From contig NZ_VOPY01000003.1 of the NCBI RefSeq assembly GCF_007995095.1, positions 62,001 through 126,000 of the forward strand: 64,000 nucleotides of DNA, read 5' to 3'. Positions within the stretch are counted from its first letter, which is position 1; the number at the start of each line of letters is the position of its first letter. The DNA comes from Flavisphingopyxis soli. GTDB lineage: Bacteria > Pseudomonadota > Alphaproteobacteria > Sphingomonadales > Sphingomonadaceae. Position numbers and translations under genes: made by a program. Of this stretch, positions 35,728 through 43,069 are shown one piece after another. The notes beneath the pieces were generated by a model. It searched no databases, was not told the DNA's origin, and was given only the letters and a program-made list of their open reading frames with translations.

Positions 35728-35829
35728 CGCGCGGGATTAGAGGGCGCGTAGCGCGCGCGCAATCGCTAGAAAAGAGTTGCAAAAGAAAACTTGTACGGTA
35801 GCGTCGCGCGCCTATCGGGGAGTATTGCC

Positions 35830-36465
35830 ATGATCATATACGGTTCGAGTTTTTCGCCTTTTGTGCGCAAGTTGCTGGCCTATTGCGAGGAGCGGGGGAT
35901 TGCGTTCGAGCTGAAGTCGGTCGGCATCGGCGACCCCGATCCGGGCTATGCCGCGGCGAGCCCGCTGAAGAAGATGCCCGCGATCAACGACGACGGCTAC
36001 TGCCTCGCCGATTCGAGCGCGATCATCCATTATCTCGAGGCCAGGGACGGCGCCGCGCTGATCCCGACCGAGCCACAGGCGCGCGGCCGGACGATCTGGT
36101 TCGAGGAGTTCGCCGACACGGTGATGGGCGCCTGCGTCGGGGCGATGTTCTTCAACCGCATCGTCGCGCCCAAATTCCTCGGCCGCGCGGGCGACAGCGA
36201 AGCCGCCGATGCCGCCGAGGCCGAGCAATGGCCCAAGATCTGCGATTACCTGCAGGGCGAGCTGGCGGACGGGCGCGAATTCCTCGTCGGTGAAGCCCTC
36301 ACGCTCGCCGACCTCGCGGTCGTGTCGAGCCTGCACAACATGGACCATGCCGGCGCGAAATGGTGCGACGGCCACGACGCGGTGAAGGCCTATTTCGAGC
36401 GGATCAAGGCGCGCCCGAGCTTCGCCAAATGGACCGCGAAGGAATATGCGATCCTGGCTGGCTAG
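35830..36465 (+). CDS. Glutathione S-transferase family protein
   Basis: 211 residues. Thioredoxin-fold N-domain with IIYGSSFSPFVRKLLAYCEERGI, KKMPAINDDG (cis-proline) and LADSSAIIHYLEAR (glutathione-binding Ser), then the helical C-domain with FLVGEALTLADLAVVSSL, the GST N-capping motif. The catalytic residue is probably the serine of SSFSPF. Substrate unknown. Its stop overlaps the convergent DUF2061 gene by 4 nt. Confidence 0.9.
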   Translation: MIIYGSSFSPFVRKLLAYCEERGIAFELKSVGIGDPDPGYAAASPLKKMPAINDDGYCLADSSAIIHYLEARDGAALIPTEPQARGRTIWFEEFADTVMGACVGAMFFNRIVAPKFLGRAGDSEAADAAEAEQWPKICDYLQGELADGREFLVGEALTLADLAVVSSLHNMDHAGAKWCDGHDAVKAYFERIKARPSFAKWTAKEYAILAG

Positions 36466-37085
36466 GCGGGCCTGCCAGCCATGACCGAGCGCGGGGCCGC
36501 TTTCTTCACTGCGGCATCGGCGAGCGCATGCGGCGGCGGCGGCACCGGCGGGCGGTGGGTAATGCCGAAGGGCAGCCGCCCCCAGACCCGCTCATGGACG
36601 AAATAGAGCAGCATCTTGGTAAAGATCTCGAGCCCGCCGATCGACAGCGCGGTGCCGATATTGCCGGTGTAGAACCAGGCGAGCGCGATCGTGTCGAGCG
36701 AGGCGATCGTCCGCCACGACACGGTCTTGGTCGTCGTCCGGCGCAGCGTTTCGCGGCGGCGCCCGGCGGGGCCGATGAAGCTGCCCCAGGCGACCGCCGC
36801 CCAGCCGCGCTCGTGGAGGTAATAGAACACCATCTTGGTCACGACTTCGGTCAGCGCGATATAGCTCGCGGTCTGTATCGCGTCACCCTGAGCCACCGCG
36901 AGCCCGAGCAGCGGCCCGAGATAGGTGATCAGCAGGTACGACAGGACGAGCGTGTCGAGCGTGCCGACGGTGCGCCACGAAATCGCCTTGGCGACCGAGC
37001 GCCACCACTTGATGCGCGGCGGGTTGGGCGGATCGAGCTTTGCCGTCTCGGGTCCGAAGACGGGTTTTTCGGGGGTTTCGCGCAT
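36462..37085 (-). CDS. DUF2061 membrane protein with two repeats
   Basis: 207 residues from MRETPEKPVF. Two DUF2061 units, each starting KAISWRTVGTLDT or KTVSWRTIASLDT and ending TKMVFYYLHERGW or TKMLLYFVHERVW, give four membrane helices by internal duplication. Family function unknown; it is sometimes found with sulfate-assimilation genes, but none is here. Pro-rich cytosolic ends. Confidence 0.88.
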   Translation of the reverse strand: MRETPEKPVFGPETAKLDPPNPPRIKWWRSVAKAISWRTVGTLDTLVLSYLLITYLGPLLGLAVAQGDAIQTASYIALTEVVTKMVFYYLHERGWAAVAWGSFIGPAGRRRETLRRTTTKTVSWRTIASLDTIALAWFYTGNIGTALSIGGLEIFTKMLLYFVHERVWGRLPFGITHRPPVPPPPHALADAAVKKAAPRSVMAGRPA

Positions 37086-37155
37086 AGGGGGTTGTGGCGG
37101 GTTAGGGCGCGCGTGTCGAGGGGATGGGGTTATGTACTTCACGTAGGAGCGACTC

Positions 37156-37365
37156 GTGACCACATCTTGCAGCGACAGGCCGGCGCTTACTGAGATCGAG
37201 GTTACTCCGCAGATGGCTTCTGCGGGGCTAAGAGTGCTTTATGCATCTGGCCTAGTGGATCATCAGGTTCCGGCGGATATACTAACGGTAGAAGAAATCT
37301 TTCATGCAATGCTGGCGATGCGCCCCAATTTTCGAGGTGGTTACCAAACTCCGAGAGCGCGTTAG
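37156..37365 (+). CDS. Small hypothetical protein
   Basis: 69 residues from a GTG. The pattern VTPQMASAGLRVLYASGLVDHQVPADILTVEEIFHAML resembles a widespread small alphaproteobacterial family (VTPEMIEAG...EEIFRAML). It overlaps the 3' end of the minus-strand hypothetical gene by 164 nt, so either one is not expressed or the overlap is genuine. Function unknown. Confidence 0.5.
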   Translation: MTTSCSDRPALTEIEVTPQMASAGLRVLYASGLVDHQVPADILTVEEIFHAMLAMRPNFRGGYQTPRAR

Positions 37366-37783
37366 CGATGAATAGGCATTTCGCTCTCAGCGCGTCGATT
37401 TCATTTTCCGTCATGCAAGCCTCTGATTTCGTAAGAACGTCAGACGGAACCAGCATTAACTCTGAGTTCCGCTCTCCCACATGCCAGTGAACCAAGTGGT
37501 TGCGGAGTTCGTCCACTGTTCCGATCATTTTGAACATCGAATTTGTGAATGGTCGGAAGGTTTTTGCGGTGTGATCGTCCGTCACTCGCTGGACAATCTC
37601 ATTGCGGGTGCGCGCACTGTTGATCTTGGATATGATCAGGGTCGCATAGCGAGGGTTGGTGCCTAGGGTTCGTGCGAATAAGAAGGTAAGGCCCTTTTCC
37701 ATCAATGCGTAGGCGTTGAGCGCTTCTGCCCTGGCAATAAAGAACTGGTCGCGAGCGTCGTTTTCATCGACAGGGATTTCCAT
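37202..37783 (-). CDS. Hypothetical protein
   Basis: 193 residues from the ATG at 37783 (a GTG at 37792 is possible). Soluble, helical; blocks such as RAEALNAYALMEKGLTFLFARTLG, ISKINSARTRNEIVQRV and ELRNHLVHWHVGERN look like a conserved family with a central RN-x-LVHWH motif, unnamed. Base composition is less GC-rich than the surroundings, in keeping with an acquired patch ending in an IS remnant. Confidence 0.7.
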   Translation of the reverse strand: MEIPVDENDARDQFFIARAEALNAYALMEKGLTFLFARTLGTNPRYATLIISKINSARTRNEIVQRVTDDHTAKTFRPFTNSMFKMIGTVDELRNHLVHWHVGERNSELMLVPSDVLTKSEACMTENEIDALRAKCLFIANALSEFGNHLENWGASPALHERFLLPLVYPPEPDDPLGQMHKALLAPQKPSAE

Positions 37784-37904
37784 GACAGACACCGATCAAA
37801 AAGAGATGGACGAGGTTCTAAAGCGGATGCTGGCGACACCGCCAACGCCGCACAAGGCGAAAGATAGGCCGCCACCTCAAACCGAACCGAAGAAACCGGC
37901 CTGA
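37782..37904 (+). CDS. Very small hypothetical protein
   Basis: 40 residues: KEMDEVLKRMLATPPTPHK followed by a Pro/Lys-rich tail. AGGGA lies about 6 nt before the ATG. Its start shares the palindromic CATG with the divergent hypothetical gene, so both cannot use these exact starts without interfering. Function unknown. Confidence 0.4.
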   Translation: MTDTDQKEMDEVLKRMLATPPTPHKAKDRPPPQTEPKKPA

Positions 37905-38207
37905 CTATGCCGTTCCGCCCACGATCCGGATTGGTGGATCATGGACGACCAGTTTGTCAGCTAATTCTTCCGGCCAAGGGCCGTCCAGATACCATTTGGG
38001 TATTGGCCTCTGTATCGTATAGCGGCCTTTCCCGCTCTCCTGTCGCGGGTGAGGTAGGCGAATTATTCGGGCTGGCTTGCTCCATCCTTCGCTGGTGTTG
38101 TCGAGCCATTCTGGAACGAGCCACAAGTCGCCTTCGTGGCGCACGACATCGCATTTGAAGATCTTATTGCCGCCTACAAAAGCAAGCGTGGCTTCCATGA
38201 CCTGCAT
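37905..38207 (-). CDS. Hypothetical protein
   Basis: 100 residues, soluble, with a compact beta-rich look (FKCDVVRHEGDLWLVPEWLDN, RIIRLPHP, WYLDGPWPEELADKLVV). AGGGAG precedes the ATG. Abuts the 40-residue ORF end to end. No family recognised. Confidence 0.6.
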   Translation of the reverse strand: MQVMEATLAFVGGNKIFKCDVVRHEGDLWLVPEWLDNTSEGWSKPARIIRLPHPRQESGKGRYTIQRPIPKWYLDGPWPEELADKLVVHDPPIRIVGGTA

Positions 38208-38271
38208 AATGGCTCCCTAGCGGCTCCAACGCTTACGAGGCTGGCCGATTTGACGGGGCGGGTCAAACCAA

Positions 38272-38520
38272 TCAGGCGGCGAGCCTGTCAGTCCGCCGAT
38301 AGGTCAGGCGCTTGCGGATGATGCCGCTAAGGGCTTGGTCGGCGCGCTCCGAATCGCTGATTGTGCGAGTGTTATAACGAAAGTCGAACTCTGCGGTGTA
38401 GCGGGCAAGGTGCGCTTCACTCACGTGGTGATAGGTGCGGATCACGCCGCGCTTGAAGATCGAAATGAAGTTTTCCGCCGTATTGGCGTACTCCTGCCCG
38501 ATGGCGGGGGGCGGGGGCAA
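38272..38520 (-). pseudogene. IS1595 (ISXO2-like) transposase, C-terminal remnant
   Basis: About 80 residues. NTAENFISIFKRGVIRTYHHVSEAHLARYTAEFDFRYNTR and the GIIRKRLTYRR end match the C-terminus of ISXO2-like DDE transposases. The N-terminal zinc ribbon and the first catalytic acidic residues are missing, so the element is dead. It marks the edge of the accessory patch; terminal repeats were not resolved. Confidence 0.8.
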
Positions 38521-38540
38521 GGGGTTTGGCGGCGCCCCCG

Positions 38541-38852
38541 CTAAAGCTCCGGGCGCTCGCGGTAGAAGTCGATCTGCATTTGCATGGGGCCGGTGAGTTC
38601 GACGTGGTGCGGCTGGTCGGGGGCGAGCAGGGCGGGGGTGCCGGGGGTGAGGGTCAGGCGATCGCCGCTGTCGTCATAGACCATGACGACGCTGCCCGAG
38701 ATGACGCGCGCGACGCCCCAGGTGCCGGGCTTCGTCCGGTGTTCGGCGCGCAGGCTGGCGGGCAGGTCGGTCTCGTCGAACACCGGCGAGCTGGCATAAG
38801 GCACGGGAGCGGGCGTGGGTGCGGGCGCGGGGGCGGGAGCGGGCTGGGTCAT
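38541..38852 (-). CDS. DUF1971 (TehB/YeaR-like cupin) protein
   Basis: 103 residues. A (PA)n stretch at the N-terminus, then a DUF1971 beta-sandwich: LRAEHRTKPGTWGVARVISGSVVMVYDD and LAPDQPHHVELTGPMQMQIDFYRE. E. coli YeaR is nitrate/NO-induced. Here it is the last gene of the haemoglobin operon facing the NsrR-like regulator, which fits NO stress. Biochemical role unknown. Confidence 0.85.
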   Translation of the reverse strand: MTQPAPAPAPAPTPAPVPYASSPVFDETDLPASLRAEHRTKPGTWGVARVISGSVVMVYDDSGDRLTLTPGTPALLAPDQPHHVELTGPMQMQIDFYRERPEL

Positions 38853-38853
38853 A

Positions 38854-39306
38854 TCAGAAGCCGATGCTGGCGCGCATCACGACGAGCGCGATGGCGAAGA
38901 GCGCGAACAATACCGGCACGGTGAGCACCTGTGCCGCGACGCTGGCGGTGCCCATCGGGCCGGTACAGGTTTCGAGCACCGCATCGCCGCGTTCGAAACC
39001 CTGGCGTCCGCGCTTGCCGAGGCCCTGGAGAACGGCGGCAGTGCCGAAGAACATCATCGTGTAGAGGACGCTGACGACGATCGCGAAGACCGTGCTGCCG
39101 TCGTGCGCGGTGGCGAGCGCGAGCGCGCCGAAGAACGTGGCGTAGGCGCCGAACAGCAGGACCCAGATCCAGCCGGGCAGGCCGAAGCTGCTGCCTTCGC
39201 CCATGCGGGGAGCGGGCGCGACGGCCGCAGTGAAATCGGCGGGCGGGGCGCAATCGACCTCGCCATGGTCGCGGGTGAGCGCGGCGATATCGTGTTCGTA
39301 GAGCAT
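38854..39306 (-). CDS. Four-helix membrane protein in the haemoglobin operon
   Basis: 150 residues from MLYEHDIAALTRDHGEVD. A short polar N-terminus and about three or four membrane helices (GWIWVLLFGAYATFFGALALA, FAIVVSVLYTMMFFGTAAVL, VLTVPVLFALFAIALVVM). Family unknown to me. One to two bases separate it from its neighbours on both sides, so it is co-translated with the haemoglobin and DUF1971 genes and may serve in the NO response. Confidence 0.78.
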   Translation of the reverse strand: MLYEHDIAALTRDHGEVDCAPPADFTAAVAPAPRMGEGSSFGLPGWIWVLLFGAYATFFGALALATAHDGSTVFAIVVSVLYTMMFFGTAAVLQGLGKRGRQGFERGDAVLETCTGPMGTASVAAQVLTVPVLFALFAIALVVMRASIGF

Positions 39307-39307
39307 G

Positions 39308-39799
39308 TCAGAAATCCTCCAGGCCTTGGGCGGCGGCAAGACCGTCGCGGTTGATGACGATGGCGTTGAGCAGGCTGGTCGCGATCATCCGGGCGCGCTC
39401 CTCGACATGCGGGGCGGCTGCGGGATCGCGCGCGAGACCATCGAGCGTGGCGCGAAACAAAGTGAGCCAGCGATCGAAATGCGTTCGGTCGAGGCCGGGG
39501 ATGGCGAGGTGTTTGCGCATCGGGCTGCCCGAATAGGTGCCGCTGTTGTGCAGCACCGAGCTCCAGAACGCCTTCATACGCCCGAGATGCGTCGGCCAGT
39601 CGGCGATCCGTGTCGCGAAGATCGGGCCGAGCAGCGCATCGTCGCGGACGGCGGCGTAGAAGCGATCGACGAGGTCGGAGATGAAGGCCGCGTCGATGCC
39701 GATCGCGAGCGCTGCGTCGCGCTTGGCGGTGCGCGCGGCGAGCGCGTGGCGGTGCGCGTCGGTATGGGCGGGCCTGGGGGACGGGAGCGTGGCGGACAT
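39308..39799 (-). CDS. Group III truncated haemoglobin
   Basis: 163 residues. The globin core is ISDLVDRFYAAVRDDALLGPIF, HLGRMKAFWSSVLHNSGTYSG and MRKHLAIPGLDRTHFDRWLTLF; the H of HLAIPGLDRTHF is in the proximal F8 region of the group III subfamily. The first ~30 residues are an extra basic/polar extension. Such proteins bind O2 or NO. First gene of a three-gene operon divergent from an NsrR-like repressor. Confidence 0.87.
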   Translation of the reverse strand: MSATLPSPRPAHTDAHRHALAARTAKRDAALAIGIDAAFISDLVDRFYAAVRDDALLGPIFATRIADWPTHLGRMKAFWSSVLHNSGTYSGSPMRKHLAIPGLDRTHFDRWLTLFRATLDGLARDPAAAPHVEERARMIATSLLNAIVINRDGLAAAQGLEDF

Positions 39800-39811
39800 G
39801 GCGGCGACTCG

Positions 39812-39839
39812 TTAAGTGGTATTGGAGATACCTAATTAA
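39812..39839. promoter_or_regulatory. Palindrome between the haemoglobin operon and the Rrf2 regulator
   Basis: TTAAGTGGTAT, five bases TGGAG, then ATACCTAATTAA: arms GGTAT/ATACC with flanking A/T symmetry. It is 13 bp upstream of the haemoglobin start and 42 bp from the regulator start, the expected place for an NsrR/Rrf2 operator. Confidence 0.6.
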
Positions 39840-39880
39840 ACCGCGCTGGCGTTAATAGCAATATATGATATGCATGTTTT

Positions 39881-40333
39881 ATGCGATTGAGCCTCCACAC
39901 CGATTATGCGCTGCGCGTGCTGATGTTCCTGGCGGCCGAAGAGCGGCAGGCGTCGGTCGACGAGATCGCGCGCGCCTACGGCGTTTCGCACAACCATCTC
40001 GTCAAGGTGGCGCGGCGGCTGGGCGAGCTGGGGCTGGTCGAGGCGCGGCGCGGGCGCGGCGGGGGGATCTCGCTGGCGCAGGACCCGGGAGCCATCAACG
40101 TCGGCGCGCTGGTCCGCGAGATGGAGAGCCTGGGCGGCTTCGTCGAATGTTTCGACGCGGGCGCAAACGGCTGCCCGGTCGCCGGGGTGTGCGGGTTGCA
40201 GGGCGCGCTGACGCTCGCGCTCGGGGATTTTCTCAAGCGGCTCGACAGCTATGTGCTGGCCGACCTGGTGCCGCGCAAGGGCGCCTTCAGGCGGCGGCTC
40301 GCATTGCCGAACGCGCTAGTTGAGCAGCCATAG
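39881..40333 (+). CDS. nsrR: Rrf2-family regulator, NsrR-like
   Basis: 150 residues. The winged helix begins MRLSLHTDYALRVLMFLA and includes VDEIARAYGVSHNHLVKVARRLGELGLVEARRGRGGG. Three cysteines in VECFDAGANGCPVAGVCGL (C-x7-C-x5-C) can hold a 4Fe-4S or 2Fe-2S cluster, the NO-sensing device of NsrR. The haemoglobin/DUF1971 operon beside it supports an NO-responsive repressor. Its end overlaps the convergent DUF202 gene by 18 nt. Confidence 0.87.
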   Translation: MRLSLHTDYALRVLMFLAAEERQASVDEIARAYGVSHNHLVKVARRLGELGLVEARRGRGGGISLAQDPGAINVGALVREMESLGGFVECFDAGANGCPVAGVCGLQGALTLALGDFLKRLDSYVLADLVPRKGAFRRRLALPNALVEQP

Positions 40334-40696
40334 GCCGATCGCGACGACGAGTGCGCCGGCGCTGAGGACGGTGGCGATGGCGCGCAGGTCGATGCCGCCG
40401 AACTCGCTGACATGGTGTGTGTCGAGGCGCGCGAGGACCTTGCAGGCGCGGCGCTCGGCCGCCCAGAAGATGAACACGCCGATCAGGATGAACGCGGTCG
40501 CGACCGCCTTTGGCACCCAGGTCGGTGCGAGCGTGTCGAACAGGACGTTGAAGCCGACGCCGATGCCGATGCAGGCAAGGCCGGTGCGCATCCAGCCGGC
40601 AAAGGTCCGCTCGTTGGCGAGGATCGTGCGGTCCTCGGCCAGATCGGTGCGATCGGCGGCGAGCTGATTGCCGTTCTTGGCATCGTGGTTGTCCAT
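40316..40696 (-). CDS. DUF202 (YidH-like) membrane protein
   Basis: 126 residues from MDNHDAKNGNQ. LAEDRTILANERTFAGWMRTGLACIGIG is the DUF202 signature, followed by three membrane helices. Function unknown. Convergent with nsrR. Confidence 0.88.
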   Translation of the reverse strand: MDNHDAKNGNQLAADRTDLAEDRTILANERTFAGWMRTGLACIGIGVGFNVLFDTLAPTWVPKAVATAFILIGVFIFWAAERRACKVLARLDTHHVSEFGGIDLRAIATVLSAGALVVAIGLWLLN

Positions 40697-40762
40697 GCGG
40701 GAATAACGGAACGGCGGCGTAACGGTTCCGGCCGGGCGGGGTGAAGGGGCGTGGTTGTCGCG

Positions 40763-40829
40763 GCCCCTCTCCACTTGCCTAGGCAGCAAGCTGCCAAGGC
40801 GACGTTGCCTCTCCCCATCGGGGAGAGGG
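40763..40829. repeat. Family-A intergenic palindromic repeat
   Basis: CCCCTCTCCACTTGCC, an AGGCAGCAAGCTGCC hairpin and the terminal CTCTCCCC-ATC-GGGGAGAG stem. Same architecture as the copies at 46897, 48240 and 53861. It lies just ahead of the GTA promoter region. Confidence 0.75.
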
Positions 40830-40857
40830 AATATATAACCTATCTGGTAAAAACAGG

Positions 40858-40886
40858 TTGACATCGTCACGCTGTTTGGGTACATA
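40858..40886 (+). promoter_or_regulatory. Predicted sigma-70 promoter for the GTA cluster
   Basis: TTGACA (40858-40863), 17-base spacer, TACATA (40881-40886). It stands out in GC-rich DNA, 138 bp before the first GTA gene. The AT-rich stretch just upstream (ATATATAACC) could help. Confidence 0.5.
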
Positions 40887-41023
40887 AGAGGAACATCGGG
40901 AAAAAGCGAGTCGCCGGGGGGCAGTCATTGAAGCGGTGCGAACGGGTCGGGCGGCAACGTCCGGCCCGTTCGCATTTGGCTGTGCGGCGACGGCGCGAAC
41001 GGGCGAGGAGCAGGCGGGGGCCT

Positions 41024-41533
41024 ATGGTGAACGAGACGGACACGGTGGACGGCGAGGAGGACGCGGGCGAGCATTCGGCGCGCGCGGTGGTGTCGCCGCG
41101 CCGCCACCGCGCATGGAGCAAGACGGCCGAACGGATATTCCTGTCGGGTCTTGCGCACAGCGCCAACGTATCGGCATCGGCGCGCGCAGCGGGGCTGGCG
41201 ACGAGCACGATCTATGCCCGGCGCGAGAGCCATCGCGCGTTTCGCGATGCATGGGCGGCGGCGCTTCACCAGGGTTATGCGGTGCTCGAGGCCGAGTTGC
41301 TCAGGCGCGCGATCGAAGGCGTCGAAAAGCCCGTCTGGCGCGGGGCGAAACAGGTCGGTTCGGTGCGCCAATATTCGGACGCGGTCGGGCTGGCACTGCT
41401 CAAGCGGCATGGCGAGGCGCACGACCGGATCGAGGCGGCGAGGGTGCGCGCATGCGAAGACGAGGCCGAGCTATGCGCGCGCTTCCTCGCACGGCTGCAG
41501 GAGATCCACGATCGCCTAACGGGTGGGGCATGA
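41024..41533 (+). CDS. GTA gp1, small terminase-like subunit
   Basis: 169 residues. A helix-turn-helix (IFLSGLAHSANVSASARAAGLATSTIYARRESHRAFRDAW) gives DNA binding, with helices at the C-terminus for oligomerisation. Position directly before the large terminase matches RcGTA g1. It should recognise or feed DNA for packaging. Its end overlaps the terminase reading frame region by a few bases depending on the start chosen. Confidence 0.8.
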   Translation: MVNETDTVDGEEDAGEHSARAVVSPRRHRAWSKTAERIFLSGLAHSANVSASARAAGLATSTIYARRESHRAFRDAWAAALHQGYAVLEAELLRRAIEGVEKPVWRGAKQVGSVRQYSDAVGLALLKRHGEAHDRIEAARVRACEDEAELCARFLARLQEIHDRLTGGA

Positions 41534-41552
41534 TTGCGCAGCGGGTGCGGCG

Positions 41553-42959
41553 ATGCAGCTGAACGGGGTGACGTTGCGCGGTGAAGCCGCGACGCGGTCG
41601 ACCATCGAAGGCATCGCGATCCGCGGCGAGGCGCAACACAAGGTGTATGCCGACGCGCTCGGCCGCGACGGGATGCTGCGGCTGCTCAACCTGTGGGACT
41701 ATAATGCCCGTCCCGAACAGATGGCACCCGACGGGGCATGGGCGACCTGGCTGATCATGGCGGGGCGCGGTTTCGGCAAGACGCGCGCGGGCGCCGAATG
41801 GGTTCGCGCGCTGGCCGAGCGGCGCGGCGCGTTCGGCCGGTCGAGCGACCTTCGCATCGCGCTGGTCGCGGCCAGCCTCGACGAGGCGCGCGCGGTGATG
41901 GTCGAAGGGCGCAGCGGCATATTGGGGATCGCCGCACCGGGCGAAGAACCGCGTTACGAACCGTCGCTTCGCCGCCTGAGCTGGCCGTCGGGCGCGACCG
42001 CAATGCTCTATTCGGCGGGCGAACCCGACAGCCTGCGCGGGGCCGAGTTTCACTATGCCTGGGCCGACGAGATCGGCAAATGGGCGGGCGGATGCGACGC
42101 CGAGGGGCGGTCGGGAGCCGAAGCGGCGTGGGACAACCTCAAGATGGCGCTGCGCCTGGGGCGCGATCCGCAGGCGGTCGCGACGACCACGCCGCGCCCG
42201 GTGGCGCTGATCCGGCGGCTGGTTGCCGAAGCGGCCAGAGGCGACGGGCGGACGATCGTGACGCGCGGCGCGAGCTGGGCGAACCGGGCCAATTTGCCGC
42301 CGACCTATCTTGCGGGGCTGGCGAGCGATTACGGCGGCACGCGGCTGGGGCGGCAGGAGCTGCTGGGCGAGCTGATCGAGGATGTCGAAGGCGCGTTATG
42401 GACGCGCGCGATGATCGAGAAGTGCCGAATTGGTTCAAATGTCATAATCGACATAACCCGTGTCGCCGTTGCGGTCGATCCGCCGGCGAGCGCGGGCGGT
42501 GATGCCTGCGGGATCGTTGCCGCCGCGCTGTTGCGCGACGGACGGATCGCGGTGATCGAGGATGCGAGCGTAGGCGGCCTGAGTCCCGAGGGATGGGCCA
42601 ATGCGGTTGCGCTGTGCGCGGCGCGACACGGCGCCGACCGGGTGGTGGCCGAGGCGAACCAGGGCGGCGACATGGTGAAGTCGGTCCTGCAGGCGGTGCA
42701 CGCGAACCTGCCGGTGCGGCTGGTCCATGCGAGCCGCGGCAAGGTGGCGCGCGCCGAGCCGGTATCGGCGCTCTATGAAACCGGACGCGTCGTCCATGTC
42801 GGCGGCTTTGCCGAGCTCGAGGACCAATTGTGCGGGATGCTGATCGCGGGCGGCTATGCCGGGCCGGGCCGTTCGCCCGATCGCGCCGACGCGCTCGTCT
42901 GGGCGGTCAGCGAGCTGGCCGGGAACGGGAGAGGCGAGGCGCGCGTGCGGCCGCTATGA
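41553..42959 (+). CDS. GTA gp2, large terminase subunit
   Basis: 468 residues from MQLNGVTLRGE. Walker A GRGFGKTR (71-78), Walker B region EFHYAWADEIG, and a C-terminal nuclease with VAVDPPASAGGDACG and DRVVAEANQGGDMVKSVL acidic residues. It is the ATP-driven packaging motor and nuclease. The next GTA gene, portal, is displaced by ~4 kb of unrelated genes. The ORF appears intact. Confidence 0.92.
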   Translation: MQLNGVTLRGEAATRSTIEGIAIRGEAQHKVYADALGRDGMLRLLNLWDYNARPEQMAPDGAWATWLIMAGRGFGKTRAGAEWVRALAERRGAFGRSSDLRIALVAASLDEARAVMVEGRSGILGIAAPGEEPRYEPSLRRLSWPSGATAMLYSAGEPDSLRGAEFHYAWADEIGKWAGGCDAEGRSGAEAAWDNLKMALRLGRDPQAVATTTPRPVALIRRLVAEAARGDGRTIVTRGASWANRANLPPTYLAGLASDYGGTRLGRQELLGELIEDVEGALWTRAMIEKCRIGSNVIIDITRVAVAVDPPASAGGDACGIVAAALLRDGRIAVIEDASVGGLSPEGWANAVALCAARHGADRVVAEANQGGDMVKSVLQAVHANLPVRLVHASRGKVARAEPVSALYETGRVVHVGGFAELEDQLCGMLIAGGYAGPGRSPDRADALVWAVSELAGNGRGEARVRPL

Positions 42960-43069
42960 CCGCGCACCGCGATTGTTGGATTAATCGTCTATCGCAAGGG
43001 CTTGTTTGCCAGTAATTGTCGCAAGGCCGCTTTCCCAGCGGCGCAGATGCGACGGACTGGCGGATAACG

